Shown here one piece after another: positions 5,312 to 11,585 of a DNA stretch of 11,704 bases. The stretch's first letter is position 1; each line of letters opens with the position of its first letter. The position numbers were made by a program, and so were the translations under genes. This DNA is from JAGTRI01 sp964580405 (GTDB lineage Archaea > Thermoproteota > Bathyarchaeia > Bathyarchaeales > DTEX01), in assembly GCA_964580405.1 (NCBI GenBank), contig CAZOKM010000053.1, positions 1 to 11,704 of the forward strand. The letters are read 5' to 3'. The notes beneath the pieces were generated by a model. That model worked only from the letters and a program-made list of their open reading frames with translations. It was not told where the DNA came from and ran no database searches.

Positions 5312-7090
5312 ATTAGAATCGCTGTCATCGACTTGGCGAGGTGCAAGCCGAAGCGCTGTAGCAAGGAGTGCCACCGCTTCTGCCCCCAGGTCAGGAGCAA
5401 CGTCGAAGCCGTACGGTTCGAAGGGGGCAAGCCCGTCATCTCCGAGGTCCTCTGCGTCGGCTGCGGAATCTGCATCAAGAAGTGCCCGTACAAGGCGATT
5501 TCGATAGTCAACGTGCCCGACGAGCTGAGAAAAGATAGCAGTCACAGGTTCGGGGAGAACGCGTTCAAGCTGTTCCGCGTCCCCGTCCCGCAATCAGGCA
5601 GCGTGCTGGGATTGGTCGGCAAGAACGGCATCGGGAAGTCGACGGCTCTCAAGATTCTTTCGGGCGACATCAAGCCGAACCTCGGCGAGTTCTCTAATCC
5701 TCCCGACTGGCCCGAAATCATCCAATATTTCAGGGGTTCGACGCTTCAGACCTACTTCCAGAGGATGAGCGAGGGAAGCCTCAGGGTCGTCCACAAGCCG
5801 CAGTACGTGGACAAGATTCCGAAGGTTACCAGCGGCAAGGTCAAGGACCTGCTTGAAAAGGTGGATGAGAGGGGTAAGCTCGATGAAATAAGGAAGAGCC
5901 TCCAGCTCGACGTCGTCTGGGACCGCGGCATAGACGTCCTCAGCGGCGGCGAACTCCAACGAGCAGCCATCGCGGCGACGATGTGCAGGGATGCGGATGT
6001 CTATTTGTTCGACGAGCCTTCGAGCTACCTCGACGTGAAGCAGAGGATTGAGGCGGCGAAGGCGATACGAAGCCTCAGGAGCGAGAACAAGATGGTTGTC
6101 GTTGCGGAGCACGACCTCGCTGTCTTGGACTACCTTTCGGACTACGTCTGTGTTCTTTATGGTGAACCCGGGGTCTACGGCATCGTGTCCCACGTGCACG
6201 GCGTCAGGACGGGAATCAACATCTACCTCGAAGGCTTCATCGCCGACGAGAACATGCGGTTCAGGAAGGAGCCCATACGGTTCCACGTCAAGCCGCCGCC
6301 GACGGGCAAATCCTCCGCAGCGCCACTGCTAAGCTGGGGGAAGATGGCGAAAGCCTTCAAGGGGTTCTCGCTGAAGGTTGAAAAGGGAGAAGCCAAACAA
6401 AGTGAAGTTATCGGGATTCTTGGTCCGAACGGGATTGGGAAGACGACGTTCGTGAAGCTTCTGGCCGGGTTCGAGAAGCCCGACTCTGGGAAGCCGCCTT
6501 CGATGGGGCTTCTGGGGGTGAGCTACAAGCCTCAGTACATCGCCTCAGACTTCGACGGGACGGTGGAGGACCTTCTCCGAGCCGTCGCAAAGGAGGACTA
6601 CTCGTCGGGGTGGCACCAGAGCGAAATCATGGCTCCGCTCAACGTGGAGCCGCTTCTGGAGCGCCAAGTCAAGGAGCTCAGCGGCGGCGAACTCCAAAGA
6701 GTCGCAATAGCAGCGTGCCTCTCGAAGAAGGCTGACCTGTACCTTTTGGACGAGCCCAGCGCGTACCTGGACGTTGAGGAGAGGCTGGTCGTCGCGCGGA
6801 CCGTGAGGCGCATCGTTGAGGCGAGGAACGTCGCAGCCTTCGTGGTCGAGCACGACGTCGTGGCGCAGGACTTCATCGCCGACAGGCTCATGGTGTTCAG
6901 CGGCGAACCCGGAACCGAGGGCACGGCCAAGGCGCCGACGAGCCTGATGGACGGGATGAACGTGTTCCTCGCGGACATGGGCATAACCTTCAGGAGGGAC
7001 CCCGCCACGAAGCGCCCGAGGGTCAACAAGGAAGACTCGCAGCTGGACAAAATGCAGAAGGAGTCGAACCAGTATTATTATATCGAGTGA
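5312..7090 (+). CDS. abcE1: ribosome-recycling ATPase ABCE1/Rli1, inferred ATT start
   Basis: ABCE1 splits ribosomes after termination with aRF1/aPelota and ATP. From 5312 the protein has 592 residues, normal for the family. The N-terminal iron-sulfur domain carries two four-cysteine sets, C11/C16/C20/C24 and C48/C51/C54/C58, each followed by Pro. ABC domain 1 has GKNGIGKST, LSGGELQRAAIA and VYLFDEPSSYLD, with switch His in VVAEHDLAV. Domain 2 has GPNGIGKTT, LSGGELQRVAIA and LYLLDEPSAYLD, with His in VVEHDVV. No ATG, GTG or TTG exists in frame between the stop at 5267 and TTG 5333. Starting at 5333 would delete the first strand IRIAVID, which matches the conserved family N-terminus (MRIAVID-like). 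ATT 5312, or ACG 5309, with AGGGG at 5298-5302 upstream, is therefore the best start. A sequencing error is the alternative. Confidence 0.95.
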   Translation: MRIAVIDLARCKPKRCSKECHRFCPQVRSNVEAVRFEGGKPVISEVLCVGCGICIKKCPYKAISIVNVPDELRKDSSHRFGENAFKLFRVPVPQSGSVLGLVGKNGIGKSTALKILSGDIKPNLGEFSNPPDWPEIIQYFRGSTLQTYFQRMSEGSLRVVHKPQYVDKIPKVTSGKVKDLLEKVDERGKLDEIRKSLQLDVVWDRGIDVLSGGELQRAAIAATMCRDADVYLFDEPSSYLDVKQRIEAAKAIRSLRSENKMVVVAEHDLAVLDYLSDYVCVLYGEPGVYGIVSHVHGVRTGINIYLEGFIADENMRFRKEPIRFHVKPPPTGKSSAAPLLSWGKMAKAFKGFSLKVEKGEAKQSEVIGILGPNGIGKTTFVKLLAGFEKPDSGKPPSMGLLGVSYKPQYIASDFDGTVEDLLRAVAKEDYSSGWHQSEIMAPLNVEPLLERQVKELSGGELQRVAIAACLSKKADLYLLDEPSAYLDVEERLVVARTVRRIVEARNVAAFVVEHDVVAQDFIADRLMVFSGEPGTEGTAKAPTSLMDGMNVFLADMGITFRRDPATKRPRVNKEDSQLDKMQKESNQYYYIE

Positions 7091-7100
7091 GGCAGCGACA

Positions 7101-7110
7101 CGCTTATAGG
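7101..7110 (+). promoter_or_regulatory. TATA-like box for triosephosphate isomerase
   Basis: CGCTTATAGG begins 11 bases after the ABCE1 stop. Initiation about 25 bases downstream (near 7130) leaves a leader of about 20 bases containing GAGGT (7139-7143), consistent with the TTG start at 7152. Confidence 0.5.
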
Positions 7111-7151
7111 CTCTGAACGTTTGTTTAGTAAGGAATTTGAGGTTGAATAGA

Positions 7152-7835
7152 TTGAACGCGGTTAAAACCCCAATCGTCATCGTGAACTACAAAACTTACC
7201 TCGAAGGAACAGGCAGAAAAGCCGTCGAGCTCGCGAAGTCAGCCCAGAAAGTGAGCAAGGAAACGGGCGTCTGCTTCGCGGTGGCTCCCCAGTCCGTCGA
7301 CATTCATGCGGTCGCAGCCTCAGTCGACATCGCCGTCTTCGCCCAGCACATCGACCCATACAAGCCAGGGAGCTACACGGGGTACGTCCTGCCCGAAGCC
7401 GCCAAAGAGGCTGGCGCTGTAGGCACGCTGGTCAACCATTCCGAGAGGCGCCTGAAGCTCGCCGATATGGACGAGGTACTTACTCGGGCACGGCAAGTCG
7501 GACTAACGACGGTCGTCTGCACGAACAACACTGCGGTTAGTGCGGCAGCGGCAGCCCTGAAGCCCGACATGATAGCGGTCGAACCGCCGGAGCTCATCGG
7601 CTCGGGTATTCCAGTTTCGAAGGCTCAGCCTGAGGTCGTCACGGGCACGGTCGAATCCGTAAAGAAGGTCAACCGAAGCGTCATCGTGCTGTGCGGCGCC
7701 GGCATAACAAGCGGCGAAGACGTCGCAGCCGCGATAAAGCTCGGAACACAAGGGGTCCTCGTAGCAAGCGGCATAGTCAAAGCTAAAGACCCGTACAAGG
7801 TTATGCTCGACTTCGCGCAAGCAATCCAAAAATAA
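7152..7835 (+). CDS. tpiA: triosephosphate isomerase, archaeal short form
   Basis: The enzyme interconverts dihydroxyacetone phosphate and glyceraldehyde 3-phosphate in glycolysis and gluconeogenesis. From TTG 7152 it has 227 residues, the compact TIM-barrel size of archaeal enzymes rather than the roughly 250 of bacteria. Active-site elements are complete: VNYKTY gives Asn12 and Lys14, LVNHSERR gives the electrophile His96, and AVEPPELIGSG gives the catalytic Glu144 with its lid loop. The phosphate-binding ends are CGAGITSGEDV and GVLVASGIV. TTG 7152 is favoured because GAGGT lies 8 bases upstream and the first strand (TPIVIVNYK) follows at once; TTG 7137 and 7143 are in-frame alternatives. 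The gene has its own promoter 61 bases after ABCE1 and converges on the coiled-coil gene. Confidence 0.95.
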   Translation: MNAVKTPIVIVNYKTYLEGTGRKAVELAKSAQKVSKETGVCFAVAPQSVDIHAVAASVDIAVFAQHIDPYKPGSYTGYVLPEAAKEAGAVGTLVNHSERRLKLADMDEVLTRARQVGLTTVVCTNNTAVSAAAAALKPDMIAVEPPELIGSGIPVSKAQPEVVTGTVESVKKVNRSVIVLCGAGITSGEDVAAAIKLGTQGVLVASGIVKAKDPYKVMLDFAQAIQK

Positions 7836-7929
7836 GAACACAAAAAAACGCACTAACCCCCCTTCTGGCGTAAAAAAGACCGCTACTCAGCGAACAGACC
7901 GAGAGCAAAAATGGTCATTCACTTCAGAC

Positions 7930-7972
7930 ATTGCAGAATGCCCGATTTTGGAGACAGTATGTTTTCTGCAAT
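7930..7972. repeat. 9-bp inverted repeat in the convergent spacer
   Basis: ATTGCAGAA (7930-7938) and TTCTGCAAT (7964-7972) are perfect reverse complements around a 25-base loop. It lies immediately left of the two 42-base tandem units and may belong to the same structured region. Both flanking genes end towards it. Confidence 0.5.
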
Positions 7973-7977
7973 TTTGG

Positions 7978-8019
7978 TTTGTCACTCAAACGGAAAATTC
8001 TGATGTCACGCAAATCAGA
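7978..8019 (-). repeat. structured tandem unit, copy A
   Basis: This unit matches copy B at 31 of 42 positions by hand alignment. On the minus strand it folds as TCTGAT/ATCAGA with a 9-base loop, then ATTTT, then GTTTG/CAAAC with a 5-base loop (that stem extends one base outside the unit, to 7977). Eight of the 11 differences from copy B fall in the two loops. Confidence 0.7.
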
Positions 8020-8041
8020 CAGGGTCTTTTCGGCTTAGGCG

Positions 8042-8083
8042 TTTGTTGTTCAAACAAAAAATTCTAATGTTGATTAAATCAGA
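8042..8083 (-). repeat. structured tandem unit, copy B, terminator-like
   Basis: It begins 11 bases past the stop codon of the minus-strand coiled-coil gene. On that strand it reads TCTGAT, a 9-base loop, ATTAGA, then a run of six T, then GTTTG-N5-CAAAC (stem extends to 8041). The first stem pairs fully only in minus-strand RNA (one G-U pair); plus-strand RNA would have an A-C mismatch. The hairpin and T-run make it a plausible terminator for the coiled-coil gene. Confidence 0.65.
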
Positions 8084-8094
8084 GTAGACGATTT

Positions 8095-9015
8095 TTACCA
8101 TTCGATGTTTTTGTCGGAGATTTCTTCCCAGCACTTGCGGCAGATAGGTATCGAGCGCCCCTTGTAGTAGATGCTCAGCCCGATGTCTGTGCTTTGGCAG
8201 TCAGGCTTCCACGGGTTCATGCAACGGACTGCCGAACCATCGAGAGAAACGACGTCAGATAGCTCCTTAGTTGAAGACTTCCTGCGTTTAACTTGTGCCT
8301 GCCCCCCGTTCGAAGGCTTCTTGGGCTGGACGGGCTTGACTTCCGACTCCCCCTCGACGGCAGCGGGTTCTTCGGTTACCAGCTTATCGGGCGCTGGTTC
8401 TTCTTCCACGGCTTCTAGGTCTTCTTCCCGTATTACGGGCTCCTCAACTTCTAGCTTTTCAGGCAGCGGTTCCTCTTCTTCTAGCTTCGGCTCTTCTTCC
8501 GCTGGTTCGAGTCCCTCTTCCTCAACGACCTCGGGCGGCTCCTCCGCAACCGCAGATTCCTCTACGACTACCGTTTCCTGCTCGGGAACGCTCTCCGGCA
8601 ACGTTTGCTGCTCGAGGGTTGCTTGGACGGGCTGGGCGGGCTCCTGAACCACGGTTTTCGGTGGACTGCTTTTGCCCGTGAGGGACGCTAGCCCAAGGTT
8701 TATGATGCCGTTCTTGTACTCGAGTTCGTCGCTGTCGAGTTCGCCCAGAAGATGCCTGTGCTCAAACTCGACGAGGAGCGACTCCAAAATCCGAGTCGCG
8801 TCCGAAACGCCGTTCCGCCAGTAGTCCTCTTCCGCCCTGAGGGCTTCCTTCAGCTCCGAGACGAGTGCCCTCTTCCTGCTGACCTTCTTTTCGACCAGTT
8901 CGAAAGTTGACTGGGAAATCCTGCCGCATAGAAGTAAGCTGCGTAATGCCTCCAGCTCTTTATCTGCCGTCTTGATGTAAGAATCGAGACCCGCAACGAG
9001 TTCGGTGAGACCCAT
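8095..9015 (-). CDS. coiled-coil protein with acidic linker and C-terminal zinc-binding motif
   Basis: I do not recognise a named family; similar proteins seem common in Bathyarchaeia-like genomes (recollection, not a search). Three parts are visible in its 306 residues. Residues 1-115 are helical and probably coiled-coil (LDSYIKTADKELEALRSLLL, then KKVSRKRALVSELKEAL). Residues 120-230 are a Glu/Pro/Val-rich, probably disordered linker with internal repetition: EEPLPEKLEVEEP recurs as EEPAPDKLVTEEP. A basic patch, KRRKSS, follows near 243. Residues 262-306 hold Cys265, Cys273, Cys292 and Cys295 (C-x7-C-x18-C-x2-C) with CMNPWKPDC and ICRKCWEEI, probably a zinc ribbon-like fold. There is no signal peptide or membrane segment. 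The design suggests a scaffold: oligomerising head, flexible tether, zinc module for partner binding. It is divergent from the Gfo/Idh gene with its own promoter. Confidence 0.8.
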   Translation of the reverse strand: MGLTELVAGLDSYIKTADKELEALRSLLLCGRISQSTFELVEKKVSRKRALVSELKEALRAEEDYWRNGVSDATRILESLLVEFEHRHLLGELDSDELEYKNGIINLGLASLTGKSSPPKTVVQEPAQPVQATLEQQTLPESVPEQETVVVEESAVAEEPPEVVEEEGLEPAEEEPKLEEEEPLPEKLEVEEPVIREEDLEAVEEEPAPDKLVTEEPAAVEGESEVKPVQPKKPSNGGQAQVKRRKSSTKELSDVVSLDGSAVRCMNPWKPDCQSTDIGLSIYYKGRSIPICRKCWEEISDKNIEW

Positions 9016-9075
9016 ATGCCTGCCTAGCCCGCTTAGATGTGGCGGTGCGTGGTTAAACAGCTTTTCATCATGCGT

Positions 9076-9082
9076 GTATATC
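9076..9082 (-). promoter_or_regulatory. TATA-like box for the coiled-coil/zinc protein gene
   Basis: Read on the minus strand, GATATAC lies about 60 bases before the ATG at 9015. Initiation about 25 bases downstream gives a leader of roughly 35 bases containing AGGCAGG just before the start. Confidence 0.4.
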
Positions 9083-9194
9083 AGACCCTAATATCCCGTT
9101 CTAGGAGGCTGAAAGCGGAGGTTGACACCTAACTGTAAAAAACTCGGGTCTGGATGCCAAAAAATGCTCCCAAAGACGTAACAATGCTGGCATC
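9082..9194. repeat. two adjoining inverted repeats in the divergent spacer
   Basis: CAGACCC (9082-9088) pairs with GGGTCTG (9146-9152). Immediately next to it GATGCCA (9153-9159) pairs with TGGCATC (9188-9194). AGGT-TGAC-ACCT (9119-9130) makes a small hairpin inside the first. The 272-base spacer between divergent starts thus holds more symmetry than promoters need: it could be operators or a small RNA. No convincing coding frame is seen here. Confidence 0.45.
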
Positions 9195-9227
9195 TCACTG
9201 CATCCTGTTCTGAGTTCGACGCACACA

Positions 9228-9240
9228 AACCTTATGTAAT
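9228..9240 (+). promoter_or_regulatory. TATA-like box for the Gfo/Idh oxidoreductase gene
   Basis: AACCTTATGTAAT lies about 50 bases before GTG 9288. Predicted initiation near 9260 keeps the strong ribosome-binding site inside the transcript. The nearer TTTATTC (9252-9258) would start the mRNA past that site and is less likely. Confidence 0.45.
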
Positions 9241-9273
9241 TTCGCCCCACCTTTATTCATCATATCTCAAGGT

Positions 9274-9280
9274 TTGGAGG
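9274..9280 (+). promoter_or_regulatory. strong ribosome-binding site fixing the GTG start at 9288
   Basis: TTGGAGG with a 7-base spacer to GTG is the best Shine-Dalgarno match in the window and settles the start. The protein then begins directly with the Rossmann strand IKIGVVGTG. Confidence 0.75.
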
Positions 9281-9287
9281 AAATAAC

Positions 9288-10343
9288 GTGATAAAAATCG
9301 GAGTCGTAGGCACGGGCGGAATGGGCAACGCCCACGCCGAACAGTATAGCAAGATGAAGGGAGTCAAGGTCGTAGCCTGCTGCGACATCTCGGAGCAGAG
9401 GCGCAAGGCGTTCGCCGAGAAATGGAAGGTTCCCGCGGTTTACGCAGACTACAACGAGATGCTGGAGAAGGAGGAGTTGGACGGCGTCTCAAACGTGACA
9501 AACGACGCAATGCACGCGCCAATCGCAGTCGCGGTCGCCGAGAAGGGCGTGGCGATTCTGTCCGAGAAGCCGATGGCGACGAGCTACGAGGAAGCCAAGC
9601 GGATGCTTGAAGCCGCGACAAAAAATAAGATTGTCAACATGATTAACTTCTCGTACCGCAACTCGTGCGGTCTGCAGGCGGCAGTTAAGATAATCCGTAA
9701 GGGAAAAATCGGCGACATCAAGCACGTCGAGTCCAGCTACCTGCAGAGCTGGCTCGTGAGCCGCACGTGGGGGGACTGGCACAAGTCGGAGGGGTGGCTG
9801 TGGCGGCTTTCGACGAAGCACGGGAGCCTGGGCTGCCTGGGGGACATCGGCGTCCACATCTACGACCTCACGAGCCTCCTGTGCGGCGACTTCGCGCAGG
9901 TCTACTGCAAGCTCAAGAGCTTCGACAAGGGCGTGCCCGACAACCGAGTCGGCGACTACGTGCTGGACGCCAACGACAGCGTCGCAACAACCGTCGTCTT
10001 CAAGAACGGCGCCTTAGGCACAATTACGTCTTCAAGGTGGGCAGTGGGTCAGACGAACAGCCTGCGAGCCCGCGTCTACGGCGACGAGGGAGCAATCGAG
10101 ATCGACCTTGACAGGGCCTACGGCGAGTACCGCATCTGCGCGGGGCGGAAGGCCATCGACAAGCCCGAGTGGAAGACGGTGAAGTGCCCGCCCACACCCA
10201 GCAACTACCAAAGGTTCATCACGGCCATCAAGACGGGCAAGAACGACGCGTCAGACTTCGCCAACGGCGCCAAAATACAGGCATACCTCGACGCCAGCAT
10301 CAAGTCCGACCGCCTAGGCAGCTGGGTCAACATCGAACTATAG
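9288..10343 (+). CDS. Gfo/Idh/MocA family NAD(P)-dependent oxidoreductase
   Basis: Members oxidise or reduce sugars, inositols and related alcohols with NAD(P). The 351-residue length is typical. The N-terminal Rossmann fold shows IGVVGTGGMGNAHAEQY (4-20, GxGxxG), an acidic strand end CCDIS (31-35) that favours NAD over NADP (inference), and SEKPMA (92-97) with the family's EKP motif. The C-terminal domain has GDIGVHIYDLTSLLCG (185-200), in which Asp186 and His190 match the conserved D-x3-H pair that positions substrate. Between them lies a Trp-rich stretch (SWLVSRTWGDWHKSEGWLWR) likely lining the substrate pocket. Exact substrate cannot be assigned. It stands alone between its own promoter and a convergent dehydrogenase 36 bases away; the two need not be functionally linked. 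Confidence 0.92.
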   Translation: MIKIGVVGTGGMGNAHAEQYSKMKGVKVVACCDISEQRRKAFAEKWKVPAVYADYNEMLEKEELDGVSNVTNDAMHAPIAVAVAEKGVAILSEKPMATSYEEAKRMLEAATKNKIVNMINFSYRNSCGLQAAVKIIRKGKIGDIKHVESSYLQSWLVSRTWGDWHKSEGWLWRLSTKHGSLGCLGDIGVHIYDLTSLLCGDFAQVYCKLKSFDKGVPDNRVGDYVLDANDSVATTVVFKNGALGTITSSRWAVGQTNSLRARVYGDEGAIEIDLDRAYGEYRICAGRKAIDKPEWKTVKCPPTPSNYQRFITAIKTGKNDASDFANGAKIQAYLDASIKSDRLGSWVNIEL

Positions 10344-10379
10344 CCCCCCATCATATCCATTTTCTAAAGTCAACCGTCG

Positions 10380-11420
10380 TCAAATCAGGGAGCTAACGTC
10401 CAAGCCCAACGCAGACGCAGTAGTTTTAATTTCTTCCCAGGTCTTGTCGGGCACCGAGATTCCGCTCTTCAGCCGTTCCTTTTCGGTCCTGTATTCGGGC
10501 TCTCCGGGCATCAGAATCTCGGTGAACCCGGGCCTGAGTTTCGACGACTTGATTTTCTGGACGAGGGCGTCAACCTGCCTCTTGAACTCTTCGACGGGCA
10601 TGAAGCTCCCGATGTCGACGACTTGGAAGAACAGGCCGTTCCCCCGCTTGCTTGGCAGGTAAGAGAAGCCAGACGGCGAGAGGACGCCGCTCATGACCTC
10701 GACCACGAGCCCGATGCCGAACCCCTTGTACCCGAACTGGTCGCCGCCCAGAGGCAACATGGCTCCGCCTTCGTAGAGGTCAGCGGGGTTCGTTGACGGG
10801 TTCCCGTCCTTGTCGATTATGCAGCCCTCGGGGAGCCTGCTCCCCTTGTGAAGGGCGACCCTGACCTTCCCCTCCGCGACAACGCTTGTGGCGATGTCAA
10901 GGACGAACGGAACCTCCCCGCCGGTCGGGAAAGCGTAGCTCAACGGCCCCGTGCTGAGTAAACGGTCCAATCCGCCGTAGGGCGCCACGCTTCGGGGAGA
11001 GTTCGCCATCACGACGCCGACCATGCCGTCCTCGACCGCCATGCTCGAGTAGTCTGCGAGTCGTCCAATGTGGTAGCAGTTGTAGGCGCAGACGGTGCTG
11101 CACGTGTTCTCCCTCGCCTTGCGGATGGCGATTTCCATGGCCTTCTTGGCGACTATCTGCCCGAACCCCCAGTTGCCGTTCACGAGCGCCGAGGCGCGGG
11201 TCTCCTTCGCAACCTCGGTTTCGGCGTCGGGGTTGATGTCCCCCTTCTGGATAGCCTTCACGTATTGGACGATGCGGATGACGCCGTGAGAGTCGTGCCC
11301 CACGAGGTTCGCCTTGACGAGAAGCCTCGACACCCACTCAGCGTCCTCAAGAGAGGCGCCCGCAGCCAAGAAGACCTTCGTCCCCACGCTTCTCAATTGT
11401 TCAGCCGAAAAAATTGGCAT
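10380..11420 (-). CDS. Ldh family (type-2 malate/L-lactate/sulfolactate) dehydrogenase
   Basis: This family uses NAD(P) for alpha-hydroxy acids such as malate, L-lactate, sulfolactate or ureidoglycolate, and is unrelated to the classical Rossmann lactate dehydrogenases. From the ATG at 11420 it has 346 residues. Visible motifs are GHDSHGVIRIVQYVKAI (41-57, the D-x-HG-x2-R pattern), CYHIGRLADYSSMA (115-128, the conserved active-site His117), VVMANSPRSVAPYGG (136-150), and FVLDIATSVVAEGKVRVA further on. The start at 11420 is preferred over in-frame ATG 11438: the six codons between contain GGAGGAAA, which reads as the ribosome-binding site, and homologues usually begin with a short Met-Pro-Ile-like N-terminus. 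A TATA-like box 46-53 bases upstream agrees. Substrate is open; malate or sulfolactate are common in archaea. Confidence 0.9.
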   Translation of the reverse strand: MPIFSAEQLRSVGTKVFLAAGASLEDAEWVSRLLVKANLVGHDSHGVIRIVQYVKAIQKGDINPDAETEVAKETRASALVNGNWGFGQIVAKKAMEIAIRKARENTCSTVCAYNCYHIGRLADYSSMAVEDGMVGVVMANSPRSVAPYGGLDRLLSTGPLSYAFPTGGEVPFVLDIATSVVAEGKVRVALHKGSRLPEGCIIDKDGNPSTNPADLYEGGAMLPLGGDQFGYKGFGIGLVVEVMSGVLSPSGFSYLPSKRGNGLFFQVVDIGSFMPVEEFKRQVDALVQKIKSSKLRPGFTEILMPGEPEYRTEKERLKSGISVPDKTWEEIKTTASALGLDVSSLI

Positions 11421-11465
11421 AAACCGTTTTTCCTCCATTGCGCTGTTAATGGTTGCCCCTTTTTT

Positions 11466-11473
11466 CTAATAAG
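11466..11473 (-). promoter_or_regulatory. TATA-like box for the Ldh-family dehydrogenase gene
   Basis: On the minus strand CTTATTAG is followed by an A-run. Initiation about 25 bases on, near 11445, gives a leader of about 25 bases with GGAGG before ATG 11420, but only about 7 bases and no ribosome-binding site before ATG 11438. Confidence 0.45.
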
Positions 11474-11523
11474 TTTGACTATACAACCAAAAAACCTCGA
11501 TTCTTCAGGGCGGCGGCTGTAAG

Positions 11524-11535
11524 GTTTAATAAATT
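11524..11535 (+). promoter_or_regulatory. TATA box for the ApgM gene
   Basis: GTTTAATAAATT is a strong TATA match. Initiation about 25 bases on, near 11555, leaves roughly 30 bases to the inferred start at 11586 and contains GGAGCGG (11572-11578). Confidence 0.6.
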
Positions 11536-11585
11536 CCCAACGCCATATTTCGTCATCGAAAGTTGATAATCGGAGCGGAACGACC

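Noticed and set aside
5151..5507. Plus-strand open frame starting GTG at 5151, overlapping the ABCE1 5' end
   Set aside because: It runs through the divergent promoter region in another frame and encodes Ser/Arg-rich low-complexity sequence.
5594..6286. Long antisense open frame opposite ABCE1 (similar ones at 6545-7180 and, opposite the phosphoribosyltransferase, 3379-3990)
   Set aside because: These mirror conserved coding on the plus strand; their translations show no recognisable motif and no sensible ribosome-binding site.
7978..8083. CRISPR array
   Set aside because: Only two units with 22-base spacing, imperfect and with differences grouped in loops; no third repeat and no cas genes.
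8171..8647. Ser/Thr-rich plus-strand open frame
   Set aside because: It is the reverse image of the Glu-rich linker of the minus-strand coiled-coil protein.
9122..9180. Short frame from TTG 9122 to TAA 9180 (19 codons)
   Set aside because: The GGAGG is directly adjacent to the TTG with no spacing, and the peptide has no recognisable feature.
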